Shown here piece by piece: positions 44,676-53,887 of a DNA stretch of 64,000 nt. The notes under the pieces were generated by a model. It was given only the letters and a program-made list of their open reading frames with translations. It searched no databases and was not told the DNA's origin. The DNA is from PKWO01 sp036561005 (GTDB taxonomy: Bacteria > Pseudomonadota > Gammaproteobacteria > Burkholderiales > Burkholderiaceae_D), in assembly GCA_036561005.1 (NCBI GenBank), contig DATBQE010000140.1, positions 93,935 through 157,934 of the forward strand, in the 5' to 3' direction. The stretch's first letter is position 1, and each line of letters opens with the position of its first letter. The position numbers and the translations under genes were made by a program.

Positions 44676-46265
44676 ATGAATCAAAACACCTCTCGCTGGT
44701 TGGCAAGTATCGCCGGATCCGTATTGCTGTCACTGACGCCGGTTGCGCAGGCGCAGGGCGATGCCGGAAACCCTATCGGCCGATTCGAAATCACACGCTA
44801 TGAAGTCACGGGCAATACGTTGTTGCCGGCCGCGACTGTCGATCAGTTGCTCGCGCCATTCAGCGGCAAGGACCGGGACTTCGGCTCCGTCCAGCAGGCA
44901 CTTGAAGCGCTCGAAGCCGCCTACCGGCAAAAAGGCTACGGTGTAGTGCGGGTCGTACTGCCGGAGCAGGAGCTCAACCACGGCGTGGTGAAGTTGCGAG
45001 TCATCGAGACACGCGTCGGCAAGGTGACGGTACAGGGCAATAAGTATTTTGACGCCGACAATATTCGTCGCAGCCTGCCGGGGCTGCGCGAGGGCGAGAC
45101 GCCGGATCTGGGAAAAATTTCAGCCAGCCTGAAAGTCGCCAACGATAATCCGGCCAAGAAAACAACGCTGCAATTGCAGACCGGCGAAAAAGACGACGAG
45201 ATCAACGCCAATTTGCAAGTGGCCGACGACAAGCCATGGACCGCCGGCATTTCGTTCGACAATACGGGCGACGTGCATACCGGACGCAATCATGTCACGG
45301 TCCAATATCAAAACGCCAACATTGGCGGACTTGATCATGTATTGAGCATGCAATACACAACCAGCCTGTCTGACCCCAGCCAGGTGCATGTCTACGGTGC
45401 CGGTTATCACATCCCGCTGTACTCGCTGGGCGATTCGCTCGATTTTTACGGCAGCTACTCCAACGTCAACTCGGGCACCGTGACAGCCGGCGTGTTCGAT
45501 CTGGCGGTAAGCGGCCAGGGCACGGTGTTTGGCGCGCGCTACAACCACAACCTTCTGAAGATTGGCGATTACGATTCCAAGCTCATTTTCGGCTGGGATT
45601 TCAAAGCCTTCAAGAATGACGTCAGTTATCTGGGTACGCCGCTTGGCAATGACGTGACGGTGCATCCGTTGAACGTGACTTATACCGGCAATTGGGCTGT
45701 CAAGAACGATGCGATCAATTTCTATCTCAGCGGCATCCGCAATGTTTCAGGCGGCGACAACGGCAGCTCGGCAGACTTTAACGTGGCGAGGGCGGGCGCA
45801 ACAGCAAACTACAGCATGCTGCGCTACGGCGCATCCTATTCGCGCGTGCTACCGGCCGACTGGCAGTTGCGTCTGGCCTTGAATGGCCAGGCCACCAGTG
45901 ACGCGCTCGTACAAGGCGAACAATTTGGCGCGGGCGGTGTGGCGTCGGTGCGCGGATTCAACGAGCGCGAAATTTCCGACGACCAGGGCCATGTGACCAA
46001 TGCTGAGATCTACACGCCCAATGTCTGCTCCGGCGGTGCGCAGTGCCGCCTGCTTGCGTTTTACGACACGGGTTATGTATCGCACAATGATGGCTTGCCA
46101 GGCGAGCTGTCCCAGCAATCGATTGGCAGCGTCGGCCTCGGCTGGCGCGTCAGCGTCGATCGCTACCTCGTATTCCTGACGGATTTTGCGCACGTGGTCG
46201 ACGGTTCGGACATCACGCCCAAAGGCAGCAATCGCGCGCACTTCCGGCTGGTGTTGAACTATTGA
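44676..46265 (+). CDS. TpsB outer-membrane transporter (ShlB/FhaC family)
   Basis: The 529-residue protein has a signal peptide ending in AQAQG, a POTRA domain pair (about 30-195, starting RFEITRYEVTGNTLLP) and a C-terminal 16-strand barrel with the L6 segment VRGFNERE (VRGY/F motif) near residue 425. It ends with Tyr (LVLNY), as barrels usually do. It secretes the TpsA adhesin encoded downstream. ATG 44676 was chosen; a TTG nine codons earlier adds nothing signal-like. No strong ribosome binding site is seen. Confidence 0.93.
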   Translation: MNQNTSRWLASIAGSVLLSLTPVAQAQGDAGNPIGRFEITRYEVTGNTLLPAATVDQLLAPFSGKDRDFGSVQQALEALEAAYRQKGYGVVRVVLPEQELNHGVVKLRVIETRVGKVTVQGNKYFDADNIRRSLPGLREGETPDLGKISASLKVANDNPAKKTTLQLQTGEKDDEINANLQVADDKPWTAGISFDNTGDVHTGRNHVTVQYQNANIGGLDHVLSMQYTTSLSDPSQVHVYGAGYHIPLYSLGDSLDFYGSYSNVNSGTVTAGVFDLAVSGQGTVFGARYNHNLLKIGDYDSKLIFGWDFKAFKNDVSYLGTPLGNDVTVHPLNVTYTGNWAVKNDAINFYLSGIRNVSGGDNGSSADFNVARAGATANYSMLRYGASYSRVLPADWQLRLALNGQATSDALVQGEQFGAGGVASVRGFNEREISDDQGHVTNAEIYTPNVCSGGAQCRLLAFYDTGYVSHNDGLPGELSQQSIGSVGLGWRVSVDRYLVFLTDFAHVVDGSDITPKGSNRAHFRLVLNY

Positions 46266-46448
46266 CAAACCGCGTGGCGGGGCTGACAGGGTAGCGCTTG
46301 GCCGGCGAAATAATTGGGGTCGCGTATCAGCCCCACTTGCCGGACGGCGAAGCGCAATCGATATTGATTCAGGTAATCAGGGTCGCAACTTCGCGGAATG
46401 TTCCCGGAGCCCGGCCAACCCTCAAAGGGTAGAGGAAGGAAACGTTTC
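46266..46448. other. Spacer between tpsB and tpsA
   Basis: The 183-base spacer is longer than usual in a coupled pair; it has AGGAAGGA at 46433-46440 as the tpsA ribosome binding site. No clear terminator or promoter was seen. Confidence 0.4.
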
Positions 46449-49400
46449 ATGAACCATGATGTGATCACCTCGTTTAGCCGCGCGCCGCTAACCAGGGAGC
46501 CCAGCCGTCCCAACCATCGTTTTTCGCCCAAGCTCTTGCCGGCTCTTATTGCAGGATGTTTCGCCTGCGGGCCGGTATTTGCCAATCCCGGCGGCGCGCA
46601 AGTCGTCAGCGGCCAGGTCAGTATCAACAGCAGCGGCAACGTCCTCACCGTCACCAATTCTCCCGGTTCGATCATCAACTGGGCCAGCTTCTCGATCAAT
46701 CCCGGCGAGCTGACCCAGTTCCTGCAACAGAATTCCAGCAGCAGCGTCCTCAACCGTATCGTCGGCCAGGACCCTTCGCAGATTTTCGGCGCCCTGCAAT
46801 CGAACGGCAAGGTCTACCTGATCAATCCCAACGGCATCCTGTTCGGCGCCAATTCGCGCGTCAACGTAGGCGGCCTGGTGGCATCGAGCCTCAACATCAG
46901 CAACAGCGATTTCCAGTCCGGCAAGCTTAATTTCAGCAGCGGCAGCACAGCCGGTAGTGTCGTCAATCAGGGCAGCATCACGACGCCAGCCGGTGGGCAA
47001 GTCTATTTGATCGCGCCGCAAGTGAAAAACAGCGGCATCATCACGTCGCCGCAGGGCGAAGTGATGCTGGCAGCGGGTCACAGCGTGCAACTGGTCGACG
47101 GCGGTGACCCCAATGTCCAGGTAGTGATCAGCGCCCCGAGCGATCAGGCCTTGAACCTTGGCAGCGTTGTGGCGCAAGGCGGCAAGATTGGCATTTATGG
47201 CGCGCTGGTGAATCAGGCAGGCATCGTCAATGCCGATAGCGCGGTTGTCGGCCAAAACGGCCAGGTCGTATTCAAATCGAGCCAGACCACGCTGCTTGAG
47301 GGTAATAGCCAAACCACGGCCAACGGCGCCGGCAACGGCGGCTCCATCTATCTGCTCGGCCCGCAAGTCGGTTTGACCGACACGGCCATGGTCAGCGCCA
47401 GCGGCCAGGCCGGCGGCGGCACGATCCTGGTCGGCGGCGATTATCACGGTCAAAATCCCAACATTGAAAATGCCACGGCGACGTATGTCGGCGCCGGTAC
47501 CACTTTGAAAGCCGATGCGGCACAGAGCGGCAATGGCGGCAAGGTGATCGTCTGGTCCGACAACGCGACGCGTTCCTACGGCACGATTTCTGCCCAGGGC
47601 GGCGCGCAGGGCGGCAACGGCGGATTTGTCGAGAATTCGAGCGGCAAGAATATGGATTTCCGCGCTGCAGTCAACGTCACTGCGGCGCACGGCAAGGGCG
47701 GCACGCTGCTGCTCGACCCATCCACTATCACAATCGTTGGCGGCACGGGCGATGGCGCGGCGGACGGACAAGGCACCTTCCAGGGCAACACAACCCCTGG
47801 CACAGTCAACTTCACCGACGCTGGCCCATCGACGATTTACCAATCCGAATTACAGGGTTTGTCAGGTTCGACCAACATCGTTCTTGAGGCCGCTGACTAC
47901 ATCAGCACCAGCGGCAGTTTCACCGGCGCAGGCGCCGCCGGCACCTTGCAGCTACCTTCGGGCAGTAACCTCACGCTGACCACGCGCAATTCCTCGACCG
48001 ACGGCACCGGAACAAAGGGCATCGACCTGACAACCAGCACGGGCGGTGTTAACTTGATCGTGCAAACCCAAGGCGGCAGCATCACCATGGCGACGGGTAC
48101 TGGCACATCGCCGCAATCGGCCGATATCCAAGCCGTCAAACTCGTTACCGGGGGCGGCACGGTCAACATGACTGCCAGCGGCAATATTGTCACGCGCGGC
48201 ATCAACACCTATAGTGCTCCCAATCCGGGCGCCAATGTCACAATCGCCGCCGGCGGATTCCTGACTATCGGGCAGTCCATTGATACGCACGGCTACATGA
48301 CCAATCCGGGCGGCGCTGTGCAGTTAAGCGCCGCCGGCGGCGCGATTGATGTGCAGACCGGACAGTCCATCATCGGTAATTCGCTGACCGTGTCAGCAAC
48401 GCACGGCATTTACGCCGGCGCCGGCACGCCTGTATTGACGCAAGTGACCTCGCTCAACGCCAGCAACAGCGGCGCGGGGGTGATCAACATCTCGAACAGC
48501 GGTTCGCCACTGTCCATCTCAGGCATTACGCAGACCGCAACCGGTGCCGTCACGATCGCCAACAACGGCGGCGACATCAGCACCAGCAACCCGATTGCAG
48601 CCGGCACCGCCAATGTCACCCTGGATAATTCAGCCGGCGGGGCCGTCACCTTGGGCGGTAACGTCACCGGCAACGTCGTGACCCTACTGGGCACAACCGG
48701 CATTACCCAATCGGCGGGCGTCATCGCAGCGACCCAACTCGATGCCGTCAGCGGCACCGGTATCGTCAACCTCATGGATGCCAACAATGTCGGCACCCTT
48801 GCAGGCTCTGCTTACACCCAGTTCAACTTTACCAACAGCGGCGCCTTTGCGGTCGGCACGGTTGGTTCGACGAACGGCATCAATGCGACCAATTCGTCGA
48901 TTTCCTTAAGTAATTCGTCGGGCGACCTCACCATTAATCAGCCGGTCATTTCGAGTTCGGCCATTGGCCTGATGGTAGGTGGCAACATCAATGTGATGGC
49001 CGGTGTTGCAGCAGGCGCGAGCAGCACGATGACGCTTTCCGCCGGCGGCAATATGACCCAGGGAACCGGCAACGGCATCAGCGCAGCCAATCTGTCGGCA
49101 AATTCTTCCGGCGGCTCGGTTGCCTTGACCGAATCCACCAACCTGATCACCGGCACTGTCGCCGGCGCCGGGGCCACCGGATTCGCCTTCAAGAATTCTG
49201 CAGCAGTCACTGTCGGCACGGTCGGCAGCGCGGTAGGTGTGTCCGCGACCACCGGAGACATTGCGTTGACCGCCGCAGTTGGGGACGTCACCAATGCCAA
49301 CGCGATCACCGCCAGCGGCGGCAACATCACCCTCACTTCAACGGCGGGCAGCGTCAGCATGGGTGCCAACGTCGTCGCGTCGGGCAACATGACCTTGAGC

Positions 49401-51464
49401 GCCAATCAGGGCGTCAGCCAATCGGCAGGCTATGTCGGCGCCACCAACCTGAGCGCGACGAGCACAAACCAATCCGTCAACCTGAGCCAGCCGACCAACA
49501 ACATCTCCGGCTACGTCTCGGGCGGCGGCGCCAGCGGCTTCACGATGAAAAACGCCGGCATTCTGACCGTCGGCAGCACCGGCATCGCCACTGCGAGCAG
49601 CCCGATATCCCTGCAAGCCGTCACTGGCAACATCGTCGTCAATTCGCCGATTAATTCGGGCAACGGCAGCGTGTCGTTGATTGCTCCGGGCAACATCAGC
49701 GTCAATGGTGCAATCACTGCCGGAACAGGTCCGGTCAATTTGACGACCACCGGCGGCTACATCAACGGAACGGCCACTATCACCGCCGGATCCCTGAGCG
49801 CATCGGCGGTCACCGGCATCGCTTCCACAGCCCATCCGTTGTCCACATCCGTGGCCAGCCTGCAGGCAACCAATAGCACCAGTGGCGCTATCGCCATCAG
49901 CAACACCGGCGATTTGGCCGTCTCCGATCTCGCCACGCTCGGCTACGGCGTGCAAAATTCGGCTTCAGGCGATGTTTTCCTGGCCAGCGGCGGCGCAATC
50001 TCGGTCGGCGCACCAATTAAATTGCTCGGCGCGAGCGGCAACCTAGGGTTAAGCGCAGGCACCGGCATAGCGCTCGGTGGATCGATCGTCCTGCCGAGCG
50101 GCAGCACCCTCGCCATGCTCACGACCAGCGGCGACATTACGCAAACCATACCGCTCACAGCAACTTACGCATCGGCCGTATCGACCAACGGCAATGTGGC
50201 CCTGACCAATACAAGCAACAGCATCGGCACCATCGCGGGAAGTGCCGGCGGTTCCAGCGGATTCGCAGTCAACGACAACATCTCGATGACCGTCGGCAAC
50301 GTCATTGGTGTCGGTACCATACCTGCAGTCAACGGCATCACCACAACAGGCGTATCCGCAGGCGGCACGGCAGTCACGCTGCAAACACAGCCAGGTTCGA
50401 ACGACATTACGATCGGTGCCGCCGTCAATGGCGGCGGCGGCAACGTACTGGTGACTGCTTCGGGTTCCGTCATTCAGGGAACCGGTGGCTTGATCACTGC
50501 GGGCGAGGTCGATCTCATGGCCGGCACCACCAACGGTGTGGGCGGTGCCACGACCCCACTCCTGGTCAATACGTCCTTGCTCGATGGCTCGGCACTCAAC
50601 GGCGGTGCATCGTTCTACGTAACCAATCAAGGCACTTCGCTCGGCATCGGCAATATCCAGGCCGGCGGCGATGTCGTCATTTACAGCACGGGCGCAATGA
50701 GTCTCAGCCCATGCGGCCCTTGCTCGAACGCGCAAGGCAACCTGATCAACGCGGCCTCAATCACGCTGATTGCCCAAGGCAATGTAACGATCGGCGCAAC
50801 CGGCGGCTCTACTACGGATTCGATCACATCAAGTTCCGGACCAATCAACATCTACGGTGGTTACTCTTACACGCCCGGTAGCGCACCAGTGGCAATGGCC
50901 GGCTCGAACGTCACAGTCACAGGAACCATCGGAAACGCCGGCACGGCAGACATCTGGGCCGGTTTGGCCGCAAGCTACACCGGTTCGCCGATGCCCGGCC
51001 CCGTGACGGCACACTCGAACCAATTCACGCCCGCACCGACGCCGACTCCGACGCCGACTCCGACGCCGACGCCGACTCCGACACCGACGCCAACACCGAC
51101 TCCGACACCGACGCCAACGCCGACTCCGACTCCGACACCGACGCCGACGCCGACTCCGACGCCGACGCCGACGCCGACGCCGACTCCGACGCCGACTCCG
51201 ACGCCGACGCCGACTCCGACTCCGACTCCGACTCCGACTCCGACGCCGACGCCGACGCCGACGCCGACTCCGACGCCGACACCGACGCCGATTTCAGCCT
51301 CCAGCGACGTCATCGTCGCGCTCAACACAACGGTCGGCGATGTAAACAATGGCTCGCCAGACAATGGCTCGGGCAATGGCAAAAACAAATCCGGCAATTC
51401 CAATTCCGGTTCAGGAACAACAGGGGGAAAGAACAATGGAACGAAAAAACTCTACTGCAACTAG
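46449..51464 (+). CDS. TpsA filamentous haemagglutinin-like adhesin with a Pro-Thr tract
   Basis: The 1671-residue protein has a long signal region ending near VFA, a TPS secretion domain (GGAQVVSGQVSI, NSPGSIINWASFSI, SSVLNRIVGQDPSQIFG, NPNGILFGANS) and a long beta-helix built of GxxT and SAGG-like repeats. Residues about 1530-1614 are an unbroken (PT)42-P tract, followed by a Gly/Asn/Ser-rich tail ending KKLYCN with a penultimate Cys. It is secreted by the TpsB upstream. The tract could span the wall or outer membrane as a stalk. Its end overlaps the FecR gene by 29 bases. The start has AGGAAGGA eight bases upstream. Confidence 0.92.
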   Translation: MNHDVITSFSRAPLTREPSRPNHRFSPKLLPALIAGCFACGPVFANPGGAQVVSGQVSINSSGNVLTVTNSPGSIINWASFSINPGELTQFLQQNSSSSVLNRIVGQDPSQIFGALQSNGKVYLINPNGILFGANSRVNVGGLVASSLNISNSDFQSGKLNFSSGSTAGSVVNQGSITTPAGGQVYLIAPQVKNSGIITSPQGEVMLAAGHSVQLVDGGDPNVQVVISAPSDQALNLGSVVAQGGKIGIYGALVNQAGIVNADSAVVGQNGQVVFKSSQTTLLEGNSQTTANGAGNGGSIYLLGPQVGLTDTAMVSASGQAGGGTILVGGDYHGQNPNIENATATYVGAGTTLKADAAQSGNGGKVIVWSDNATRSYGTISAQGGAQGGNGGFVENSSGKNMDFRAAVNVTAAHGKGGTLLLDPSTITIVGGTGDGAADGQGTFQGNTTPGTVNFTDAGPSTIYQSELQGLSGSTNIVLEAADYISTSGSFTGAGAAGTLQLPSGSNLTLTTRNSSTDGTGTKGIDLTTSTGGVNLIVQTQGGSITMATGTGTSPQSADIQAVKLVTGGGTVNMTASGNIVTRGINTYSAPNPGANVTIAAGGFLTIGQSIDTHGYMTNPGGAVQLSAAGGAIDVQTGQSIIGNSLTVSATHGIYAGAGTPVLTQVTSLNASNSGAGVINISNSGSPLSISGITQTATGAVTIANNGGDISTSNPIAAGTANVTLDNSAGGAVTLGGNVTGNVVTLLGTTGITQSAGVIAATQLDAVSGTGIVNLMDANNVGTLAGSAYTQFNFTNSGAFAVGTVGSTNGINATNSSISLSNSSGDLTINQPVISSSAIGLMVGGNINVMAGVAAGASSTMTLSAGGNMTQGTGNGISAANLSANSSGGSVALTESTNLITGTVAGAGATGFAFKNSAAVTVGTVGSAVGVSATTGDIALTAAVGDVTNANAITASGGNITLTSTAGSVSMGANVVASGNMTLSANQGVSQSAGYVGATNLSATSTNQSVNLSQPTNNISGYVSGGGASGFTMKNAGILTVGSTGIATASSPISLQAVTGNIVVNSPINSGNGSVSLIAPGNISVNGAITAGTGPVNLTTTGGYINGTATITAGSLSASAVTGIASTAHPLSTSVASLQATNSTSGAIAISNTGDLAVSDLATLGYGVQNSASGDVFLASGGAISVGAPIKLLGASGNLGLSAGTGIALGGSIVLPSGSTLAMLTTSGDITQTIPLTATYASAVSTNGNVALTNTSNSIGTIAGSAGGSSGFAVNDNISMTVGNVIGVGTIPAVNGITTTGVSAGGTAVTLQTQPGSNDITIGAAVNGGGGNVLVTASGSVIQGTGGLITAGEVDLMAGTTNGVGGATTPLLVNTSLLDGSALNGGASFYVTNQGTSLGIGNIQAGGDVVIYSTGAMSLSPCGPCSNAQGNLINAASITLIAQGNVTIGATGGSTTDSITSSSGPINIYGGYSYTPGSAPVAMAGSNVTVTGTIGNAGTADIWAGLAASYTGSPMPGPVTAHSNQFTPAPTPTPTPTPTPTPTPTPTPTPTPTPTPTPTPTPTPTPTPTPTPTPTPTPTPTPTPTPTPTPTPTPTPTPTPTPTPTPTPTPTPTPISASSDVIVALNTTVGDVNNGSPDNGSGNGKNKSGNSNSGSGTTGGKNNGTKKLYCN
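51036..51290 (+). repeat. Hexanucleotide repeat coding for Pro-Thr
   Basis: About 42 copies of CCGACN (with G, T or A at the last base) run without interruption for 255 bases and code for alternating Pro and Thr. Units are 6 bases, so gain or loss of copies keeps the frame and would change only the stalk length. Confidence 0.9.
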
Positions 51465-52335
51465 GGTCGCCGCGCGCCCGAGCGCGCAGTGGCTCTGGAT
51501 TGCAGCGCTGGCTTTGGCGGGTTTGATTACGGTCGTGCCGGCCCACGCCGGACAAGTGGTCGGCACCGTGACCGATGTCAGCGGCCCCTTGCTCGCACGC
51601 CGGGCAGACGGCACAGTCAAAGCGCTCGCAGCGCAATCGACCGTGGAACAGGGCGACACGCTGGTCACCGAAAAAGGTACCTACGCGCGCATCAAGTTCA
51701 TCGACAACGGCGACATCACGCTGCGGCCAAACACCCAGTTCAAGATCGAGAATTTTTCCTACGAGGCCACCAAGCCGGAAGCCGACAGCGCAATTTTCAC
51801 GCTGTTCAAGGGCGGTCTGCGCTCCATTACCGGGCTGCTGGGCAAGCGTAACAAGGAACGGTTCGGCCTCAATACGCCAACGGCGACCATCGGTATTCGC
51901 GGCACGATATTCATCGTCGAATATGTGCCGCCGTCCAAGGCCGACGTTGCCTACTATCAATCGACTGCGGTTGCAGCACTCGATGCACAGTATCAAAGCG
52001 GAATCCGCAGTGATGCGCCACAAGGCGTCATGCCCAGGGCCAGCTTGGCGAAAAACCTGCAAATGGCACAAAACACCGGCGGCGAGGGATCCGACGGACG
52101 CAATCCGGGCCTGTATGTCCAGGTGCTCGACGGCATGATCCACGTGACCAACGGCGGCGGCTCGCAAAACTTCTCCGCCGGTCAATTCGGCTTCACGCCG
52201 GGTTTTCAGCAACCGCCGATCATCCTGCCGAACAATCCCGGCATGCAATTCTCGCCACCACCATCGTTCTCTTCGACGGGCGGCTCCAATAGCAACGGCG
52301 GCAAGTCCGGCGAAGTCGATTGCATCGTTCGTTGA
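51436..52335 (+). CDS. FecR-domain protein, exported
   Basis: The 299-residue protein has a signal peptide (ALALAGLITVVPAHA), then a FecR domain (VVGTVTDVSGPLLARRADGTVKAL, GDTLVTEKGTYARIKFIDNGDITLRPNTQFKIENF, and TATIGIRGTIFIVEYV). The C-terminal region is Gly/Asn/Ser-rich. FecR domains act as periplasmic signal relays with ECF sigma factors, but none is nearby; FecR-like proteins without a sigma factor accompany many TpsA adhesins and may act in surface attachment. GGGGG at 51423-51427 precedes the ATG. It overlaps tpsA, so it belongs to the same operon. Confidence 0.88.
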   Translation: MERKNSTATRVAARPSAQWLWIAALALAGLITVVPAHAGQVVGTVTDVSGPLLARRADGTVKALAAQSTVEQGDTLVTEKGTYARIKFIDNGDITLRPNTQFKIENFSYEATKPEADSAIFTLFKGGLRSITGLLGKRNKERFGLNTPTATIGIRGTIFIVEYVPPSKADVAYYQSTAVAALDAQYQSGIRSDAPQGVMPRASLAKNLQMAQNTGGEGSDGRNPGLYVQVLDGMIHVTNGGGSQNFSAGQFGFTPGFQQPPIILPNNPGMQFSPPPSFSSTGGSNSNGGKSGEVDCIVR

Positions 52336-52347
52336 GTTTTTGTCACG

Positions 52348-52377
52348 AGGCCGGGCGCAGAGCCCGGCCTTTGCTTT
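52348..52377 (+). terminator. Rho-independent terminator after the FecR gene
   Basis: AGGCCGGGC at 52348-52356 pairs perfectly with GCCCGGCCT at 52362-52370 around GCAGA, followed by TTGCTTT. It closes the two-partner secretion operon. Confidence 0.85.
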
Positions 52378-52630
52378 GATAACTCGCTTGCTCAACGACG
52401 AGATTCATTGTCGCTGTGCAGGAAATTGGCACCTCGGTTCTGCCCAATTTCCCATAGATTTCCCCTCTCGCTATACATGTACGCGCCGCCTTTTTGTGCA
52501 AAGGCACATAAGCAACAATTGCTTGCCGCCATGCAATAGTCCGAGTCAACTAGTCAACATATATAGTCATACGGAAATAAGCATGCGAGAATACGCCCAT
52601 CTTCATTAAAGGAAAGCAAGAGCCAGGATT

Positions 52631-53269
52631 GTGAAAGCCCAAATTGTCGTCACAGACATGACTCCTCAAGAAGCCGAAGATGTGATGGAATGTGCGGTAG
52701 TGCGCACCTTCCCGCGTCATGCGATCATCATCAACGAAGGCGACGATAGCGATAGCGTCTACTTCATCATTTCCGGACTGGTAAAAGTGTTTCTTGCCGA
52801 CAACGACGGCAATGAAGTGATCATGGCAACCTTGAAGGCCGGCGAATATTTTGGTGAAATGGCGTTGGAACCCGGCTTCCGTTCGGCGTCGGTCATGGCA
52901 ATCGAGCCGGTGAGCCTGGCGGTCGTCCGCATGGCCGATTTCCGCAGCTTCCTGCGTACCCATCCCGACTTTGCTTTCGCCCTGATCGGCAAACTCATAC
53001 GCCGTTTCCGTCTGGTAACGCGCAACCTCAAAGGCCTGGCCCTGCTCGATGTCTATGGCAGGCTCGCGCAATTACTTAACGACCTGGTTGAAGACGTGGA
53101 TGGCAAGCGCGTCATACGCGAGCCGCTGACACAACAGGAAATGGCCAGCAGGATCGGCTGTTCGCGTGAAATGGTCAGTAAAATTCTGAAGGACTTGACA
53201 GCAGGCGGCTATGTCGAGATTTCCCGCAAATCGATAGAGATCAAACGGAATCTGCCGGCGTCCTGGTAA
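52631..53269 (+). CDS. CRP/FNR-family transcription regulator without Fe-S cysteines
   Basis: The 212-residue protein has a cyclic-nucleotide-binding-like barrel (VYFIISGLVKVFLADNDG, GEYFGEMAL) and a helix-turn-helix whose recognition helix is GCSREMVSKIL, close to CRP (GCSRETVGRIL) and its TGTGA target. The N-terminal cysteine cluster of FNR is absent, so it is not the factor expected to read the TTGAT boxes here. The start is GTG 52631; ATG 52658 would also fit. It lies 295 bases after the adhesin operon and might regulate it, but no CRP box was confirmed. Confidence 0.9.
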   Translation: MKAQIVVTDMTPQEAEDVMECAVVRTFPRHAIIINEGDDSDSVYFIISGLVKVFLADNDGNEVIMATLKAGEYFGEMALEPGFRSASVMAIEPVSLAVVRMADFRSFLRTHPDFAFALIGKLIRRFRLVTRNLKGLALLDVYGRLAQLLNDLVEDVDGKRVIREPLTQQEMASRIGCSREMVSKILKDLTAGGYVEISRKSIEIKRNLPASW

Positions 53270-53351
53270 GCTGATTTACAGAATGCCTGACGTACGTTGA
53301 GCGCTCATGCCTCGCGCCCACAGTCAGTTCGCATGACACATCCAGCCGGCC

Positions 53352-53552
53352 CTAGCGACCGCCATGGATAAAGGTATGCAAGTCAAGACCGCCCAATAGG
53401 GATTGCATCATCCCGGTGCGCCTGTCTTCGCCGGCGCGGCGGTCAAACAACACCATGCCCTCTTCCGTCATATAGGGTGGCGCCAACTGTCTGCCGCTGC
53501 GTCTGTCTTGGGTTTTGCGACTAACGACGAAACTCATGTCGTTCTGATTCAT
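53352..53552 (-). CDS. 66-residue basic protein with DRR motifs
   Basis: The small protein starts MNQNDMSFVV and carries DRRSGR and DRRAGEDRRTG motifs, a pattern of short basic-acidic repeats seen in small uncharacterised bacterial proteins. AAGGGA lies five bases before the ATG at 53552, and a full promoter (TTGACA and TAATAT) precedes it. The gene is well supported by those signals; its function is unknown. Confidence 0.75.
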   Translation of the reverse strand: MNQNDMSFVVSRKTQDRRSGRQLAPPYMTEEGMVLFDRRAGEDRRTGMMQSLLGGLDLHTFIHGGR

Positions 53553-53578
53553 GTTATTCCCTTGGTTGCTTCTACTTC

Positions 53579-53606
53579 ATATTAGTAATTTTACGTAGAG
53601 TGTCAA
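53579..53606 (-). promoter_or_regulatory. Sigma-70 promoter of the 66-residue DRR gene
   Basis: On the minus strand TTGACA (53606-53601) and TAATAT (53584-53579) are separated by 16 bases. The -35 half also forms a small palindrome, GTCAA-ATAA-TTGAC, that could be an operator. Confidence 0.6.
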
Positions 53607-53887
53607 ATAATTGACGTGAGGAATCACCGCTCTCGTATGTGAAAAATTACCGCAGGGTCAGACGGTTGCCGAACTGCGATGAAACGGATCATAAGGGAGG
53701 GATTGCGCTGCATGAAAGCGCCGCAGGGGAAGTATTGCCGGGTAATACTGAAAGGATAAAATCCGTGCCAAGCCGCCCCTCGCGGGAGGCTGAGGCGAGC
53801 GCTTATTGGACGTGCCGAGCAAATGAATCGCGCAAATGCCTTGAGGCAAAACGGCGCGCAGTATTCGCCGCTTTCGGTGACAATGAA
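53607..53887. other. Region between the DRR promoter and the acyltransferase stop
   Basis: About 280 bases (335 when the DRR promoter is included) lie between the acyltransferase stop at 53888 and the DRR gene start at 53552. No gene or clear terminator was found; open frames here are extensions of shadows of the acyltransferase gene. Confidence 0.4.

Noticed and set aside
47576..50735. Long minus-strand frames opposite tpsA
   Set aside because: They reflect the biased codons of the adhesin and have no motif or start signal.
50975..51436. Minus-strand frame of (GV)n repeats
   Set aside because: It is only the opposite strand of the Pro-Thr hexamer tract of tpsA.
52631..53269. CRP-family gene as the FNR that reads the TTGAT boxes
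   Set aside because: It lacks the cysteine cluster of FNR and its recognition helix resembles CRP.
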